A stretch of DNA of 64,000 nucleotides from Rhodospirillaceae bacterium UBA1479. Lineage in GTDB: Bacteria > Pseudomonadota > Alphaproteobacteria > Rhodospirillales > Casp-alpha2. The notes under the pieces are model-generated. The model saw only the letters and a program-made list of their open reading frames with translations, was not told the origin of the DNA and made no database searches. Location of the stretch: NCBI GenBank assembly GCA_002325375.1, contig DCRZ01000010.1, forward strand, positions 1 through 64,000, read 5' to 3'. This document shows positions 27,525-38,811 of the stretch, in pieces. The position numbers and the translations under genes are program-made. The first letter of the stretch is position 1; each line of letters opens with the position of its first letter.

Positions 27525-27968
27525 TCAGTATTTGGTTAACGCAAAATAGGCGGAGGCTTCATCGGGCTCCCGGCAGTCGAGCAGCTTGTGCAGGGTGATC
27601 GGGTCGATCACGGCCCCCTTCAGGTTGGCCCGCCACATGTCGACGCCGTTGAGGGACGCCCCGGTGAAATTGGCGCCCCGCAGGTCGGTATCGGTCATGT
27701 CCGTGAAGTCGAGCAGCGCGTTGGTGAAATTGACCCCGACCATGACCGACGAGATCAGGGACGAGCCCCTGAGGTCGGCACCCGACAGATCCGATCCCGT
27801 GAGATCGCATTCCCGGATGTTGGCGTTGGCGAGGGATGAGCCCCGCAGGTCCATGTCCCGCATATTGAGGCGCAGCATGTCGCCGCGCTTGCCGGTATCG
27901 CCACCGCCGCGCAGCCAGGCCTCGTGGGCCTCGATCAAGGCCGCGACCGACGTATTCGTATCCGCCAT
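27525..27968 (-). CDS. Pentapeptide-repeat protein
   Basis: 147 residues. From about residue 35 to 120 it is made of A(D/N)LXX-type pentapeptides: MDLRG SSLAN ANIRE CDLTG SDLSG ADLRG SSLIS and so on, which should form a right-handed quadrilateral beta-helix. The N-terminal ~30 residues (IEAHEAWLRGGGDTGKRGDML) are helical. It lies 130 bases after gyrB on the same strand. Some pentapeptide proteins (MfpA, Qnr) bind gyrase, but they are larger; any link here is by position only. Confidence 0.88.
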   Translation of the reverse strand: MADTNTSVAALIEAHEAWLRGGGDTGKRGDMLRLNMRDMDLRGSSLANANIRECDLTGSDLSGADLRGSSLISSVMVGVNFTNALLDFTDMTDTDLRGANFTGASLNGVDMWRANLKGAVIDPITLHKLLDCREPDEASAYFALTKY

Positions 27969-28098
27969 TGGGAACCCCCCAGTGAACTCAGTTCAATGCC
28001 TGACCGCCCTTCCCCCCCGGGTTGGCCCGGTGTTGCGGCGATCATAGGCGGAAGCCCGTGTCGGAGTAAACCGCCCCGCCAGCTTCCGGTCGAGGCGA

Positions 28099-30582
<2,484 letters not shown>

Positions 30583-30647
30583 GGTCGTTCACGCTCTTCA
30601 GATTGGGGCGGCAAAAGCACCGCCCGGGTAAATTCAATGTTGTCCGG

Positions 30648-31865
30648 TCATGGGTCCTGACGGTGGACCTTGGCCTCGGCGACATGGAAGAAGGCAGCCC
30701 GCCCGGCAAGCGGACCGAACAGGTCCAGGTCCGTGCCGGTCATCCAGGCCTGCAGACCCAGGGTTTCGATCTCGGCGAACAGGGCGGCGCGCCGGTCGGC
30801 ATCAAGATGGGCCGCGACCTCGTCCAGCAGCAGGATCGGTGCCCGGCCCTGTTCCACCGCCTGCAGGCGCGCCTGCGCCAGGACCAGAGAGATCAACAAT
30901 GCCTTCTGTTCGCCCGTGGAACAGTCGGCCGCCGGGCGGCCGCGGCTTTTGTATTCGACATGCAGGTCGGAGCGATGCGGCCCGTGGGCCGTGCGGCCAC
31001 TGTCGCCGTCACGCCCGCGGGCGGATTTCAATGCGGCCTTCAGCCGGTCCTCGGCATCAAGGGCGGATCCGCCGTTAAGCCAAGCCTCGACCTCGCCCTC
31101 GACGGCCAGGTCGGCGGCCGGGAACGGGCCGTCGCCGGCGGCCTCCAACTGGCCCGCCAGGCGCCCGGCCATGTCCAGCCGGGCCGCCGCGATGGCAACA
31201 CCGCGTTCCGCCATGGTGGATTCCAGGGCGGAAACCCAGGCCTCGTCGGCCGCACCCCGGGCCGTCAACAAGCGCAGCCGTTCGCGCATGGCCTGCTCAT
31301 ACCCGCCGACACGGCCGGCATGGGCCGGATCGCGGCCATAAACCAGGCGGTCGAGAAAGCGCCGACGGGCCGAAGCGCCGTCGAGAAACAGGCGGTCCAT
31401 CTGCGGCGTCAGCCATTGCAGGGAAACGTGTTCGGACAGGACGGCCTGGGCCCGCTGGGCCTCGCCATCGACATGCACCAGGCGTTTTTCCGCGTCGCCC
31501 GCCTCTCCGGCGGCAAGCCCCGTGCCGACATCCGTTTCACCGTCTGGGCCGGCGACCGTCGCCGCCACGGCCCAGGGCCGGGGGCGCGGGGCCGCTTCCT
31601 CGCCGGGATCGCGGCGGGCGGCTTCCGACAGGCGGGCGCGGCGCAGGCCGCGGCCCGGGATCAAAAACGACAAGGCTTCGAGGATATTGGTCTTGCCCGC
31701 GCCGTTGGGCCCGGCCAGCACGACCGGCCCCTCGGGCACGTCAAGCCGCAGCGCGGCATAGCAGCGGAAGTCGCTCAGCGTCAGCCGGCGGACCGCAAGA
31801 GAGCCCTGGGCGGCGGCGGTTTCCGGATATGCCCCATCGGCGGCAAATGTGGGTTGGACGTACAG
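30648..31865 (-). CDS. recF: DNA replication and repair protein RecF, apparent CTG start
   Basis: SMC-like ATPase that loads RecA at gaps. Motifs: the Walker A GPNGAGKTNILEAL, ALSFLIPGRGLRRARLSEA, the signature CSTGEQKALL (in place of SxGQ) and Walker B ILLLDEVAAHLD. The conserved first strand (VRRLTLSDFRCYAALRLD) lies upstream of the first GTG (31739), yet the frame from the in-frame stop at 31875 to 31739 has no ATG, GTG or TTG. A CTG at 31865 has AAGGA 6 bases before it and lies 22 bases after the dnaN stop. I take it as the start (405 residues). Starting at 31739 would drop 42 residues. Confidence 0.85.
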   Translation of the reverse strand: MYVQPTFAADGAYPETAAAQGSLAVRRLTLSDFRCYAALRLDVPEGPVVLAGPNGAGKTNILEALSFLIPGRGLRRARLSEAARRDPGEEAAPRPRPWAVAATVAGPDGETDVGTGLAAGEAGDAEKRLVHVDGEAQRAQAVLSEHVSLQWLTPQMDRLFLDGASARRRFLDRLVYGRDPAHAGRVGGYEQAMRERLRLLTARGAADEAWVSALESTMAERGVAIAAARLDMAGRLAGQLEAAGDGPFPAADLAVEGEVEAWLNGGSALDAEDRLKAALKSARGRDGDSGRTAHGPHRSDLHVEYKSRGRPAADCSTGEQKALLISLVLAQARLQAVEQGRAPILLLDEVAAHLDADRRAALFAEIETLGLQAWMTGTDLDLFGPLAGRAAFFHVAEAKVHRQDP

Positions 31866-31887
31866 GATCGTTCCTTAAAAAACCCGT

Positions 31888-33003
31888 TCAAACACGCATG
31901 GGCATGAGCACGAACAGGGCACTTTCGTCGCCCGTTTCGCGCAGCACCGTCGGCGAGGCCGCATCGGCCATGGCCAGCGACGCCGTGTCGCCTTCGATCT
32001 GGCGGGTGATGTCGAGCAGATAGGCCGCGTTGAATCCGATCTCCAGACCGTCGCCGTTGTAATCGACCTCAATCTCTTCCTCGGCCAGCCCGTGTTCGGG
32101 GCTGGAGGCCGACAGCTTGAGCACGCCGGCACCCAAGGTCAGCTTCACGGCGCGGGATTTCTCGGAAGAAATCGCCGACACGCGGTCGACGGCATCGGCC
32201 AAAAGCTTGCGGTCGACATCGAGCATCTTGTCGTTGTCGCGCGGGATGACCCGTTCGTAATCGGGGAAGGTGCCGTCGATCAGCTTGGACGTGATGACGA
32301 TCTCGTCGACGGCGAACCGCGCCTTGGTTTCCGACAGGCCGACGAAGACCTCGCCGACGCTTTCGTCGATCAGCTTGCCCAGTTCGGTGACGACCTTGCG
32401 CGGCAGGATCACGCCGGGGATTCCGTCGGCGCCTTCGGGCAGGGGCACTTCGGCCGAGGCCAGGCGGTGGCCGTCCGTGGCGACCGCGCGCAGCACCTTG
32501 GTGCCGTCGCGTTCGGCGACATGCAGATAAATGCCGTTCAGGTAGTAGCGCGTTTCCTCGGTCGAGATGGCGAACCGGGTGCGGTCGAGCAGCGTGTTCA
32601 GATCATGCACGGGCATCTTGAACTGATGCGGCAATTCGCCCGAGCCGAGAACGGGAAAATCCTCGGTCGGCAGGCAGGAAAGCGCGAATCGGGAGCGCCC
32701 GGCCTTAAGCACCAGTTGCCCGCCGCTTTCCTTTTCCATCACCACCTGCGCCCCTTCGGGCAGCTTGCGCACGATGTCGTAAAGGGTATGGGCGGGGGCC
32801 GTCGTCGCGCCCGCTTCGGCCACGTCGGCGGCCACGCCCTCGACGATGTCGAGATCCATGTCCGTGGCGTTGAGCGCCAGCTTGCCGTCGCCGGCTTCGA
32901 TCTTCACGTTGGAAAGGATGGGGATGGTATTGCGGCGCTCTACAACGCTTTGCACGTGCCCAAGGCACTTCAGCAAGGCGGCCCGCTCGATTGTCAGTTT
33001 CAT
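31888..33003 (-). CDS. dnaN: DNA polymerase III beta subunit (sliding clamp)
   Basis: 371 residues in three clamp domains. N-terminal MKLTIERAALLKCLGHVQSVVERRNTIPILSN-type opening, the middle FAISTEETRYYLNGIYLH, and the C-terminal NAAYLLDI and VLMPMRV end, which forms the partner-binding pocket. Length matches the family (~366-373). It dimerises to a ring that tethers the polymerase. The ATG at 33003 is unambiguous. Confidence 0.97.
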   Translation of the reverse strand: MKLTIERAALLKCLGHVQSVVERRNTIPILSNVKIEAGDGKLALNATDMDLDIVEGVAADVAEAGATTAPAHTLYDIVRKLPEGAQVVMEKESGGQLVLKAGRSRFALSCLPTEDFPVLGSGELPHQFKMPVHDLNTLLDRTRFAISTEETRYYLNGIYLHVAERDGTKVLRAVATDGHRLASAEVPLPEGADGIPGVILPRKVVTELGKLIDESVGEVFVGLSETKARFAVDEIVITSKLIDGTFPDYERVIPRDNDKMLDVDRKLLADAVDRVSAISSEKSRAVKLTLGAGVLKLSASSPEHGLAEEEIEVDYNGDGLEIGFNAAYLLDITRQIEGDTASLAMADAASPTVLRETGDESALFVLMPMRV

Positions 33004-33309
33004 ATGTGCCGTCTATCGCCGTTCAAAATTACATGCCGTTATGACGCTTTCGACGGGATGTTCCGGCTTCCGACCGACCCATTTGCAGGCCGGTCCGGCG
33101 GCAACGAAACCGGGGCTGGAACCCTCCGCCCCGGGCGCTGAAATGCCGGTCCGGAGCCCCCACCGAGAGCAGCGTGAAGACACCCGGACGGGCGCCCTCT
33201 GACCAAGGCGGCATTATAGCAGAGGCCCTTGGATTCCGAAGCCTTTTCCCCGAATTTCAGGGTTACGGTCGTGACTTTTGGGGCGGCCCTGGCGGGACCC
33301 TCGAGGGGA
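33004..33309. promoter_or_regulatory. dnaA-dnaN intergenic region
   Basis: 306 bases with no gene. It should contain the dnaN promoter on the minus strand. I found no DnaA box matching TTATNCACA and no clear terminator in it. Short GC-rich inverted stretches near 33060-33150 are not convincing. Confidence 0.4.
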
Positions 33310-34725
33310 TCAGCCCTCGAGCATCCGGCGCAGCAGTTCAACATCCTCGTTGAAGCTGGAATCCAACTCGCGCAGTTCTTCCACCTTCTTCACCGCATGC
33401 ATCACCGTGGTGTGGTCGCGGCCGCCGAATTTGCGCCCGATTTCCGGGAGCGAACGGGACGTCAACTGCTTCGAGAGATACATCGCGACCTGACGCGGGC
33501 GGGCGACGGAGCGCGCCCGGCGGGCCGAATGCATGTCCGACACGCGGATGTTGAAATGGGTCGACACGCGTTTCTGGATTTCCTCGATGGTGACCCGCCG
33601 TTCCGACGCCTTGAGAAGGTCGTGCAGAACGTCCTGGCTGGTCTCCAGGGTGATGTCGCGGCCGACCAGCTGATGGTGGGCGACGACCCGGTTGAGCGCC
33701 CCTTCGAGCTCGCGCACGTTCGACGTGATCTTATGGGCGAGGAATTCCATCACCTTCAGCGGCACCTCGACACCCATCTGCTCGCCCTTGGCCTGCAGGA
33801 TGCCGAGACGAAGTTCATAGGTTGTCGCGTGAATGTCGGCGACCAACCCGCAGTTCAGGCGCGAGATCAGGCGTTCTTCCATGCCTTCCAGGTCGTTGGG
33901 CGACTTGTCGGCGGAAATCACGATCTGGCGGCCCTGATCGACCAGGGCGTTGAAGGTGTGGAAGAACTCTTCCTGGGTCGACTCCTTGCCCGAGATGAAC
34001 TGGACGTCATCGACCATCAGCACGTCGACGGAGCGGAACTGCTCCTTGAAATCGACGGTGTTGTGTTCGCGGAGCGCGCGCACGAAGCGGTACATGAACT
34101 TTTCCGCCGACAGATAGATGACCGAGCGGTCCGGCCGCGTCTTGCGCAGGTGCCAGGCGATGGCGTGCATCAGGTGGGTCTTGCCGAGCCCGACCCCACC
34201 GTAGAGGAACAGGGGGTTGAAGGGCACGACCTCGGCCTCGGCCACGCGGCGCGCGGCGGCATAGGCGAATTCGTTCGGCTTGCCGACGACGAAACGGTCG
34301 AAGGTATAGCGCTGATCCAGGGGGGCGCCGATGTCGTCGGCATGGGGGCCGTTGCCGATACCGGTGCCGTTCACCGGCCCGGCCGGGGCCGCGTCTTCCT
34401 TGCGCACCTCGGCGGGCTTGGTCTCGGCCCGGCCCGACGCCGCATGTTCCTGATGAATGACCACGTCGAGCCCGCCGGTGAGCCCCCGGCCGTCCAACAG
34501 TTCCGACAAACGGTCCTGATAATGGGCCTGGATCCATTCGCGCATGAAACGGGTGGGGACACCGGTGCGCACGGCACTGCCGTTCTGTCCGATGAGCCGC
34601 ATGGGCTTGATCCAGCTTTGGTAGGAAGCTTCGCCGATCTCGGCGCGCAGGGATTCACAAATTTCCGACCAGGTTTCCTGCAGATCCTGGCAGGGCTCTA
34701 TATCTCGGCTCTGCTGTTCCGTCAT
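33310..34725 (-). CDS. dnaA: Chromosomal replication initiator DnaA
   Basis: 471 residues. Domain I (~1-90, SICESLRAEIGEASYQSWIKPM) and a variable Ala/Pro-rich linker (~100-140) are followed by the AAA+ domain with Walker A GGVGLGKTHLMHAIAWHL, Walker B VDVLMVDDVQFISG and sensor/arginine regions. Domain IV has the helix-turn-helix signature SLPEIGRKFGGRDHTTVMHAVKKVEEL that reads DnaA boxes. It initiates replication by opening oriC with ATP bound. The ATG is at 34725. Confidence 0.98.
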   Translation of the reverse strand: MTEQQSRDIEPCQDLQETWSEICESLRAEIGEASYQSWIKPMRLIGQNGSAVRTGVPTRFMREWIQAHYQDRLSELLDGRGLTGGLDVVIHQEHAASGRAETKPAEVRKEDAAPAGPVNGTGIGNGPHADDIGAPLDQRYTFDRFVVGKPNEFAYAAARRVAEAEVVPFNPLFLYGGVGLGKTHLMHAIAWHLRKTRPDRSVIYLSAEKFMYRFVRALREHNTVDFKEQFRSVDVLMVDDVQFISGKESTQEEFFHTFNALVDQGRQIVISADKSPNDLEGMEERLISRLNCGLVADIHATTYELRLGILQAKGEQMGVEVPLKVMEFLAHKITSNVRELEGALNRVVAHHQLVGRDITLETSQDVLHDLLKASERRVTIEEIQKRVSTHFNIRVSDMHSARRARSVARPRQVAMYLSKQLTSRSLPEIGRKFGGRDHTTVMHAVKKVEELRELDSSFNEDVELLRRMLEG

Positions 34726-35404
34726 TTTGCCACCAACATTCGGTCCCGCCCCTTCGGGCAGTGCTTGTTTTCATTATCAGGGGGGACCGGCGGCCATACG
34801 GCCAAGGCTCCCCCTCCCTGGGTGTTGGGAGGCGATGAGGCCCGGTGGGGACAACCACCGGCCGGCGCTGTCGCGGCTTGTCTTTCATTTATGCCCGCCG
34901 CCGTGTCGGGAACCTGAATACGGCTCCTTCACGCCGCCGCCTCTCTAGAGCCGCGAGAGACGACGCCGCATGAGCGGCGAACACATTAGACTTTGTCCGC
35001 GACACACCCCCCTTAGGTTTGGCTTTTTAGCCTATTATTAAATAACAAATTATTCAGATCTTATAATAACGATAAGTAATCATATTTAAGGTTATTGAAG
35101 TCATGCGAAATCAAAAAGAAAAAAGGGCTCTCTTTCTCTCAAGTCTCCTTTCTCTTTATTAGCTTGTGTCGGCCGGACGGCGTCTTAGTGAGTCCGTCGG
35201 TGGGCGCGAAGCCCCCAACGACGACGGGGATATTACGGACGTGATCCGTCGATGGCAATGAGACGAATCGCGAACGCCCCCCAAATTTGCAAAATAATTC
35301 CCTTGACAAAAATGGCCCTGAGAGTCCCTTCGGCCCCCTTCGCGGCAGGCCTCGGCGGCTGTGTTTTTCCGAGTCCCAGCAATGGTTTGCGTACCCGTTC
35401 GGGC
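34726..35404. promoter_or_regulatory. dnaA-rpsT intergenic region with AT-rich block; possible oriC
   Basis: About 680 bases without a supported gene. Bases ~35020-35165 are strongly AT-rich against the ~65% GC surroundings (TTATTAAATAACAAATTATT, then TTATAATAACG and TAATCATATTTAAGG). It lies directly upstream of dnaA, so it holds the dnaA promoter and could be a DNA-unwinding element. Only one near-match to a DnaA box was found (TTATTCAGA, one change from TTATNCACA, near 35052). Origin status is therefore a guess. Confidence 0.35.
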
Positions 35405-35434
35405 AAAGAAAAAGGCCGTGCTTTCGGCACGGCC
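35405..35434 (-). terminator. Rho-independent terminator after rpsT
   Basis: Read on the minus strand, an 8-bp stem (GGCCGTGC/GCACGGCC, loop of 5) is followed by TTTTTCTTT. It begins 34 bases after the rpsT stop codon and isolates rpsT from dnaA. Confidence 0.88.
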
Positions 35435-35467
35435 CTTTCGGTATTCGGTCGCGGTCGAGAGCCGTCC

Positions 35468-35734
35468 TTAGGCGGACAGGCCCTTGATCTGCTTGACCAG
35501 GCGCGACAGCTTCCGCGACGCCATGTTGGCGTGCAGGATGCCTTTCTGCGCACCGCGCATGACGAGCGGCTGCGCCGCCTTGAAGGCTTCCTGGGCGGCG
35601 GCGGCATCGCCACCGGCGATGGCCATTTCGACCTTGCGGATCGAGGTGCGCACGGCGCTCAGGCGCGTGCGGTTGACCTGCGTGCGGCGGGCCGTTTGAC
35701 GAATGCGTTTCTTGGCCGAGGCATGATGTGCCAT
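35468..35734 (-). CDS. rpsT: 30S ribosomal protein S20
   Basis: 88 residues, the usual length. N-terminal MAHHASAKKRIRQTARR with the basic rRNA-binding helix, and the second half GILHANMASRKLSRLVKQIK. Binds 16S rRNA early in 30S assembly. Upstream of dnaA, as in many alphaproteobacteria. A strong terminator follows. Confidence 0.97.
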   Translation of the reverse strand: MAHHASAKKRIRQTARRTQVNRTRLSAVRTSIRKVEMAIAGGDAAAAQEAFKAAQPLVMRGAQKGILHANMASRKLSRLVKQIKGLSA

Positions 35735-35859
35735 CTGGACACCCTTTTCTAACTCTGGGTCTGAATTCGGAAGGCGCGGTTATATCGGCGGGCCGGACCC
35801 AGGTCAAGCCCGGAAAACAAGGCCCCGTGCAAGGGCTCCCGTGGCCCACCGCCGCCCGT

Positions 35860-36636
35860 TCAGCGGTTCTTGAATTCCGGCTTCCGTTTGTCGGCGAAGG
35901 CGGCCATGCCTTCCTTCTGATCCTCGGTCCCGAAGGTCGCGTGGAACATGCGCCGCTCAAACCGCACGCCTTCGGACAGGGTCGTCTCGAACGCGCGGTT
36001 GACGGCCTCCTTGGCCAGCATGGCAAGGGGCCGCGACATGGCGGCGATGGCCTCAGCCGTCTTGACCGCGTCCTCGACCAGATCAGCCACGGGCACGATG
36101 CGCGCCACCAGGCCCGACCGTTCCGCCTCTTCCGCGTCCATCATGCGCCCGGTCAGGCACATTTCCATGGCCTTGGCCTTGCCCACGGCGCGGGTCAGGC
36201 GCTGCGTACCGCCGGCCCCGGGGATGGTGCCGATGGTGATTTCCGGCTGCCCGAACTTGGCATTGTCGCCGGCGATGATCAGATCGCACATCATGGCGAC
36301 CTCGCAACCGCCGCCCAAGGCATAGCCCGCCACGGCGGCGATCACCGGCTTGCGGCAGGACGCGATGCGTTCCCAATCCTTGGTGATGAAGTCGCTTTTA
36401 TAGGCGTCCATCCAGCTTTGGCCCTGCATCTCCTTGATGTCGGCGCCCGCGGCGAAGGCTTTTTCCGACCCGGTGACGACGATGGCGCCGATCGCGTCAT
36501 CGGCCTCGAACACGTCGAGGGCGTCGCGCATCTCGGCGACCAGGGCCTTGTTCAGGGCGTTCAGGGCCTTCGGCCGGTTGAGGGTGATCAGCCCGACGGC
36601 GCCGCGGGTTTCAACGATGATGTTTTCGTAAGCCAT
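35860..36636 (-). CDS. Enoyl-CoA hydratase
   Basis: 258-residue crotonase-family protein. Hydrates trans-2-enoyl-CoA in beta-oxidation. The oxyanion-hole sequences are AFAAGADIKEM and ALGGGCEVAMMCD; the two catalytic glutamates fall in FGQPEITIGTIPGAGGTQRL. The C-terminal helix FGTEDQKEGMAAFADKRKPEFKNR is characteristic of short-chain enoyl-CoA hydratases. It lies between mutM and rpsT, a position conserved in alphaproteobacteria though not functionally explained. Confidence 0.94.
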   Translation of the reverse strand: MAYENIIVETRGAVGLITLNRPKALNALNKALVAEMRDALDVFEADDAIGAIVVTGSEKAFAAGADIKEMQGQSWMDAYKSDFITKDWERIASCRKPVIAAVAGYALGGGCEVAMMCDLIIAGDNAKFGQPEITIGTIPGAGGTQRLTRAVGKAKAMEMCLTGRMMDAEEAERSGLVARIVPVADLVEDAVKTAEAIAAMSRPLAMLAKEAVNRAFETTLSEGVRFERRMFHATFGTEDQKEGMAAFADKRKPEFKNR

Positions 36637-36694
36637 GTGGGTCGCTTCCGTTCCTTAATATGAGGGGTCTCGATATGTCGTCGGCGCGGGCCGG

Positions 36695-37060
36695 TCAGGG
36701 GCCCGGCGCCAGGCGGAACCGCACGGTCGGCACGGGGCCGTCCGGGAATTCCAAGTGCAGGGTTTCCCCTTCGCGGCGGTACTGGCCGCTTTTGATCTTT
36801 TCCCAGCCAAGCTGCGGCAAACTGGCGTCGTAGAACGCCCGCACCTGGGCCTGGTCCTGGCCGCCGGTCAGGGCCTGGGCCTCGACGATGCGCCCGGCCG
36901 GCGTTTCGAACACCACGCCGGCGTCGGGGATGTCGGTCAGGCCCGGCATCAGCGGCAGGTCGTCGATGCCGCCGACGAACTGCGCGGCCGCGGGCAGCGC
37001 CGCCGCCAGCCACAAAAGGGCCGCGACGAAACCGGGACGCAGGCGGGCTATCAAGGTCAT
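36695..37060 (-). CDS. Exported small protein of unknown function
   Basis: 121 residues. A signal peptide (MTLIARLRPGFVAALLWLAAALPAAAQ, cut after AAAQ or AAA) directs it to the periplasm. The mature part has DLPLMPGLTDIPDAGVVFETPAGRIVEA, then a helix QAQVRAFYDASLPQLGWE and strands QYRREGETLHLEF and VPTVRFRLAPG. I do not recognise a named family; the pattern resembles a single alpha-beta domain. It lies 14 bases after mutM on the same strand. Confidence 0.75.
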   Translation of the reverse strand: MTLIARLRPGFVAALLWLAAALPAAAQFVGGIDDLPLMPGLTDIPDAGVVFETPAGRIVEAQALTGGQDQAQVRAFYDASLPQLGWEKIKSGQYRREGETLHLEFPDGPVPTVRFRLAPGP

Positions 37061-37074
37061 GGCCCGGTGATACC

Positions 37075-37905
37075 CTACCTCTGGCAGCGGGAACAGTAGA
37101 AAGTCGAGCGCCCGGCCTGGGGGATCTGGCGGATGGGCTGGCCGCAGGCCGCGTTGGCGCAGGCTTCGCCCGTGCGCCCGTAGACGTCGAAGGAATGCTG
37201 GAAATAGCCCAGTTCGCCATCGGGGCGGATATGGTCGCGCAAGGACGAGCCCCCGGACGCGATGGCGTCCTTCAACACCGCCTTGACCGCATCGGCCAGT
37301 TTGTCGGCCCGGGCCCCCTGCACCGTATGGGCCAGACGCTTTGGCGAAATCCCGGCCCGGTACAGCGCTTCGCAGGCATAGATGTTGCCGACCCCGGCGA
37401 CCACCTTCTGGTCCAGCAAGGCGACCTTTATAGACGTCTTGCGGCCCTTCAACCGCGCCGCCAGGGCTTTCCCGTTAAAGGCATCGTCGTCCAGCGGCTC
37501 CGGCCCCAGTTTGGTCAGCATGGGATAGGACGCCAGGTCGGCGGCGGCCCATAAATCCATGAAGCCGAAGCGGCGCGGATCGTTGTAATGAACCTCGCCG
37601 CCGCCCGACATCTTGAAGATCACATGGTCGTGCTTTTCTTCCGGGAAGGGCTTGGCGCCCAGTCGGAAACTGCCCGACATGCCGAGATGGGCGATCAGCA
37701 CGTCCGGGCTGTCCAAATCGAACATCAGGAACTTGGCGCGGCGGCGGATATCGACCACGGTGCGGCCCGTGAGCCGCTGGCCGAACCCGTCGGGCAGGGG
37801 AAAGCGCAGGTTGGGCCGGCGCGGGATCACCGCGTCCAGGCGCTGGCCCTGCATGGCGGGCATCAGCCCCCGGCGGACGGTTTCGACTTCAGGCAGTTCG
37901 GGCAT
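37075..37905 (-). CDS. mutM: Formamidopyrimidine-DNA glycosylase
   Basis: 276 residues. Removes 8-oxoguanine and formamidopyrimidines and nicks the site. The invariant N-terminus PELPEVETVRRGL, whose Pro is the nucleophile and Glu the general acid, is present. The catalytic Lys lies in RRRAKFLMFDL, the H2TH domain in VAGVGNIYACEALYRAGISP, and the zinc finger C-x4-C...C-x2-C in CANAACGQPIRQ and YCSRCQR. The ATG at 37905 gives the exact family N-terminus. Divergent from ubiE. Confidence 0.97.
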   Translation of the reverse strand: MPELPEVETVRRGLMPAMQGQRLDAVIPRRPNLRFPLPDGFGQRLTGRTVVDIRRRAKFLMFDLDSPDVLIAHLGMSGSFRLGAKPFPEEKHDHVIFKMSGGGEVHYNDPRRFGFMDLWAAADLASYPMLTKLGPEPLDDDAFNGKALAARLKGRKTSIKVALLDQKVVAGVGNIYACEALYRAGISPKRLAHTVQGARADKLADAVKAVLKDAIASGGSSLRDHIRPDGELGYFQHSFDVYGRTGEACANAACGQPIRQIPQAGRSTFYCSRCQR

Positions 37906-37987
37906 GGTGCATCTTCGGGCAAGGAAACGACGGGGAAGGCCCAAGGAACGTAGCCTGTCCCGGCCGGTTACGCTATGTTCCATCGCC

Positions 37988-38788
37988 ATGATCAAAGAGA
38001 CGCCCGAAACCCCTGATAACGCGGACACATCTGCGGCCCCCGGCACGACTCACTTCGGCTTCCGCCAGGTCGCCGAAGACGAAAAGGCCGGCCTGGTGCG
38101 GGGTGTGTTCGACAGCGTCGCGTCCAAATACGATCTGATGAACGACCTGATGTCGCTCGGCATCCACCGGCTGTGGAAAGCGGCCATGCTGGACTGGCTG
38201 CGGCCCCGGCCCGGCATGACCTTGCTGGACGTCGGCGGCGGCACGGGCGATATCGCCTTCCGGTTTTTGGAGCACGGCGGCGGGCCGGTCGCGGTCTGCG
38301 ACATCAACACGGAAATGCTGAAGGTCGGCAAGGCCCGCGCCATTGATAAAGGCATGCTGAAAGGCCGCGACGCGGGCGGCATCGACTGGGTCACCGGGGA
38401 CGCGGAAAACCTGCCTTTCCCCGACAATTCCTTCGACGCCTATACCACGGCTTTCTGCATCCGCAACGTGACCCATCCCGAGAACGCCCTGGCCGAGGCG
38501 CGGCGCGTGCTGAAGCCGGGCGGGCGGTTCCTCTGCCTGGAATTTTCCAAGGTCGCCCTGCCGGTGCTGGACGAAATCTACGACCGCTGGTCCTTCAAGG
38601 TGCTGCCCGTGCTGGGCGAGAAAATCGCCGGCGACCGGGAGTCCTACCAATACCTGGCGGAAAGCATCCGCCGCTTTCCGCCGCAGGAGGAATTCAAGGC
38701 CATGATCGGCGCCGCCGGCCTGGCCCGCGCCGAATACCGCAACCTGACGGGCGGGATCGCGGCCATCCATTCCGCCTGGCGCACCTGA
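37988..38788 (+). CDS. ubiE: Ubiquinone/menaquinone C-methyltransferase UbiE
   Basis: 266 residues, SAM-dependent C-methyltransferase of the benzoquinol ring. Signature blocks are VFDSVASKYDLMNDLMSLGIHRLWK, the SAM loop LLDVGGGTGDIAF, the acidic tip VCDINTEML, and CIRNVTHPENALAEARRVLKPGG. The C-terminal GGIAAIHSAWRT is typical. Start at 37988 gives a short family-like N-terminal tail. Followed by ubiB after 23 bases, so a ubiquinone operon. Confidence 0.96.
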   Translation: MIKETPETPDNADTSAAPGTTHFGFRQVAEDEKAGLVRGVFDSVASKYDLMNDLMSLGIHRLWKAAMLDWLRPRPGMTLLDVGGGTGDIAFRFLEHGGGPVAVCDINTEMLKVGKARAIDKGMLKGRDAGGIDWVTGDAENLPFPDNSFDAYTTAFCIRNVTHPENALAEARRVLKPGGRFLCLEFSKVALPVLDEIYDRWSFKVLPVLGEKIAGDRESYQYLAESIRRFPPQEEFKAMIGAAGLARAEYRNLTGGIAAIHSAWRT

Positions 38789-38811
38789 GACCGGCCCGGG
38801 ACCCTGAACGC

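Noticed and set aside
31739..31739. GTG at 31739 as the recF start
   Set aside because: It would remove the conserved first strand of the ATPase domain, and no ribosome site precedes it.
33004..33309. Origin of replication between dnaA and dnaN
   Set aside because: No AT-rich unwinding block and no DnaA boxes seen; the dnaA-rpsT gap is the better candidate.
35139..36026. 295-codon minus-strand frame across rpsT
   Set aside because: Overlaps rpsT and the 3' end of the enoyl-CoA hydratase gene in another frame; it is a shadow.
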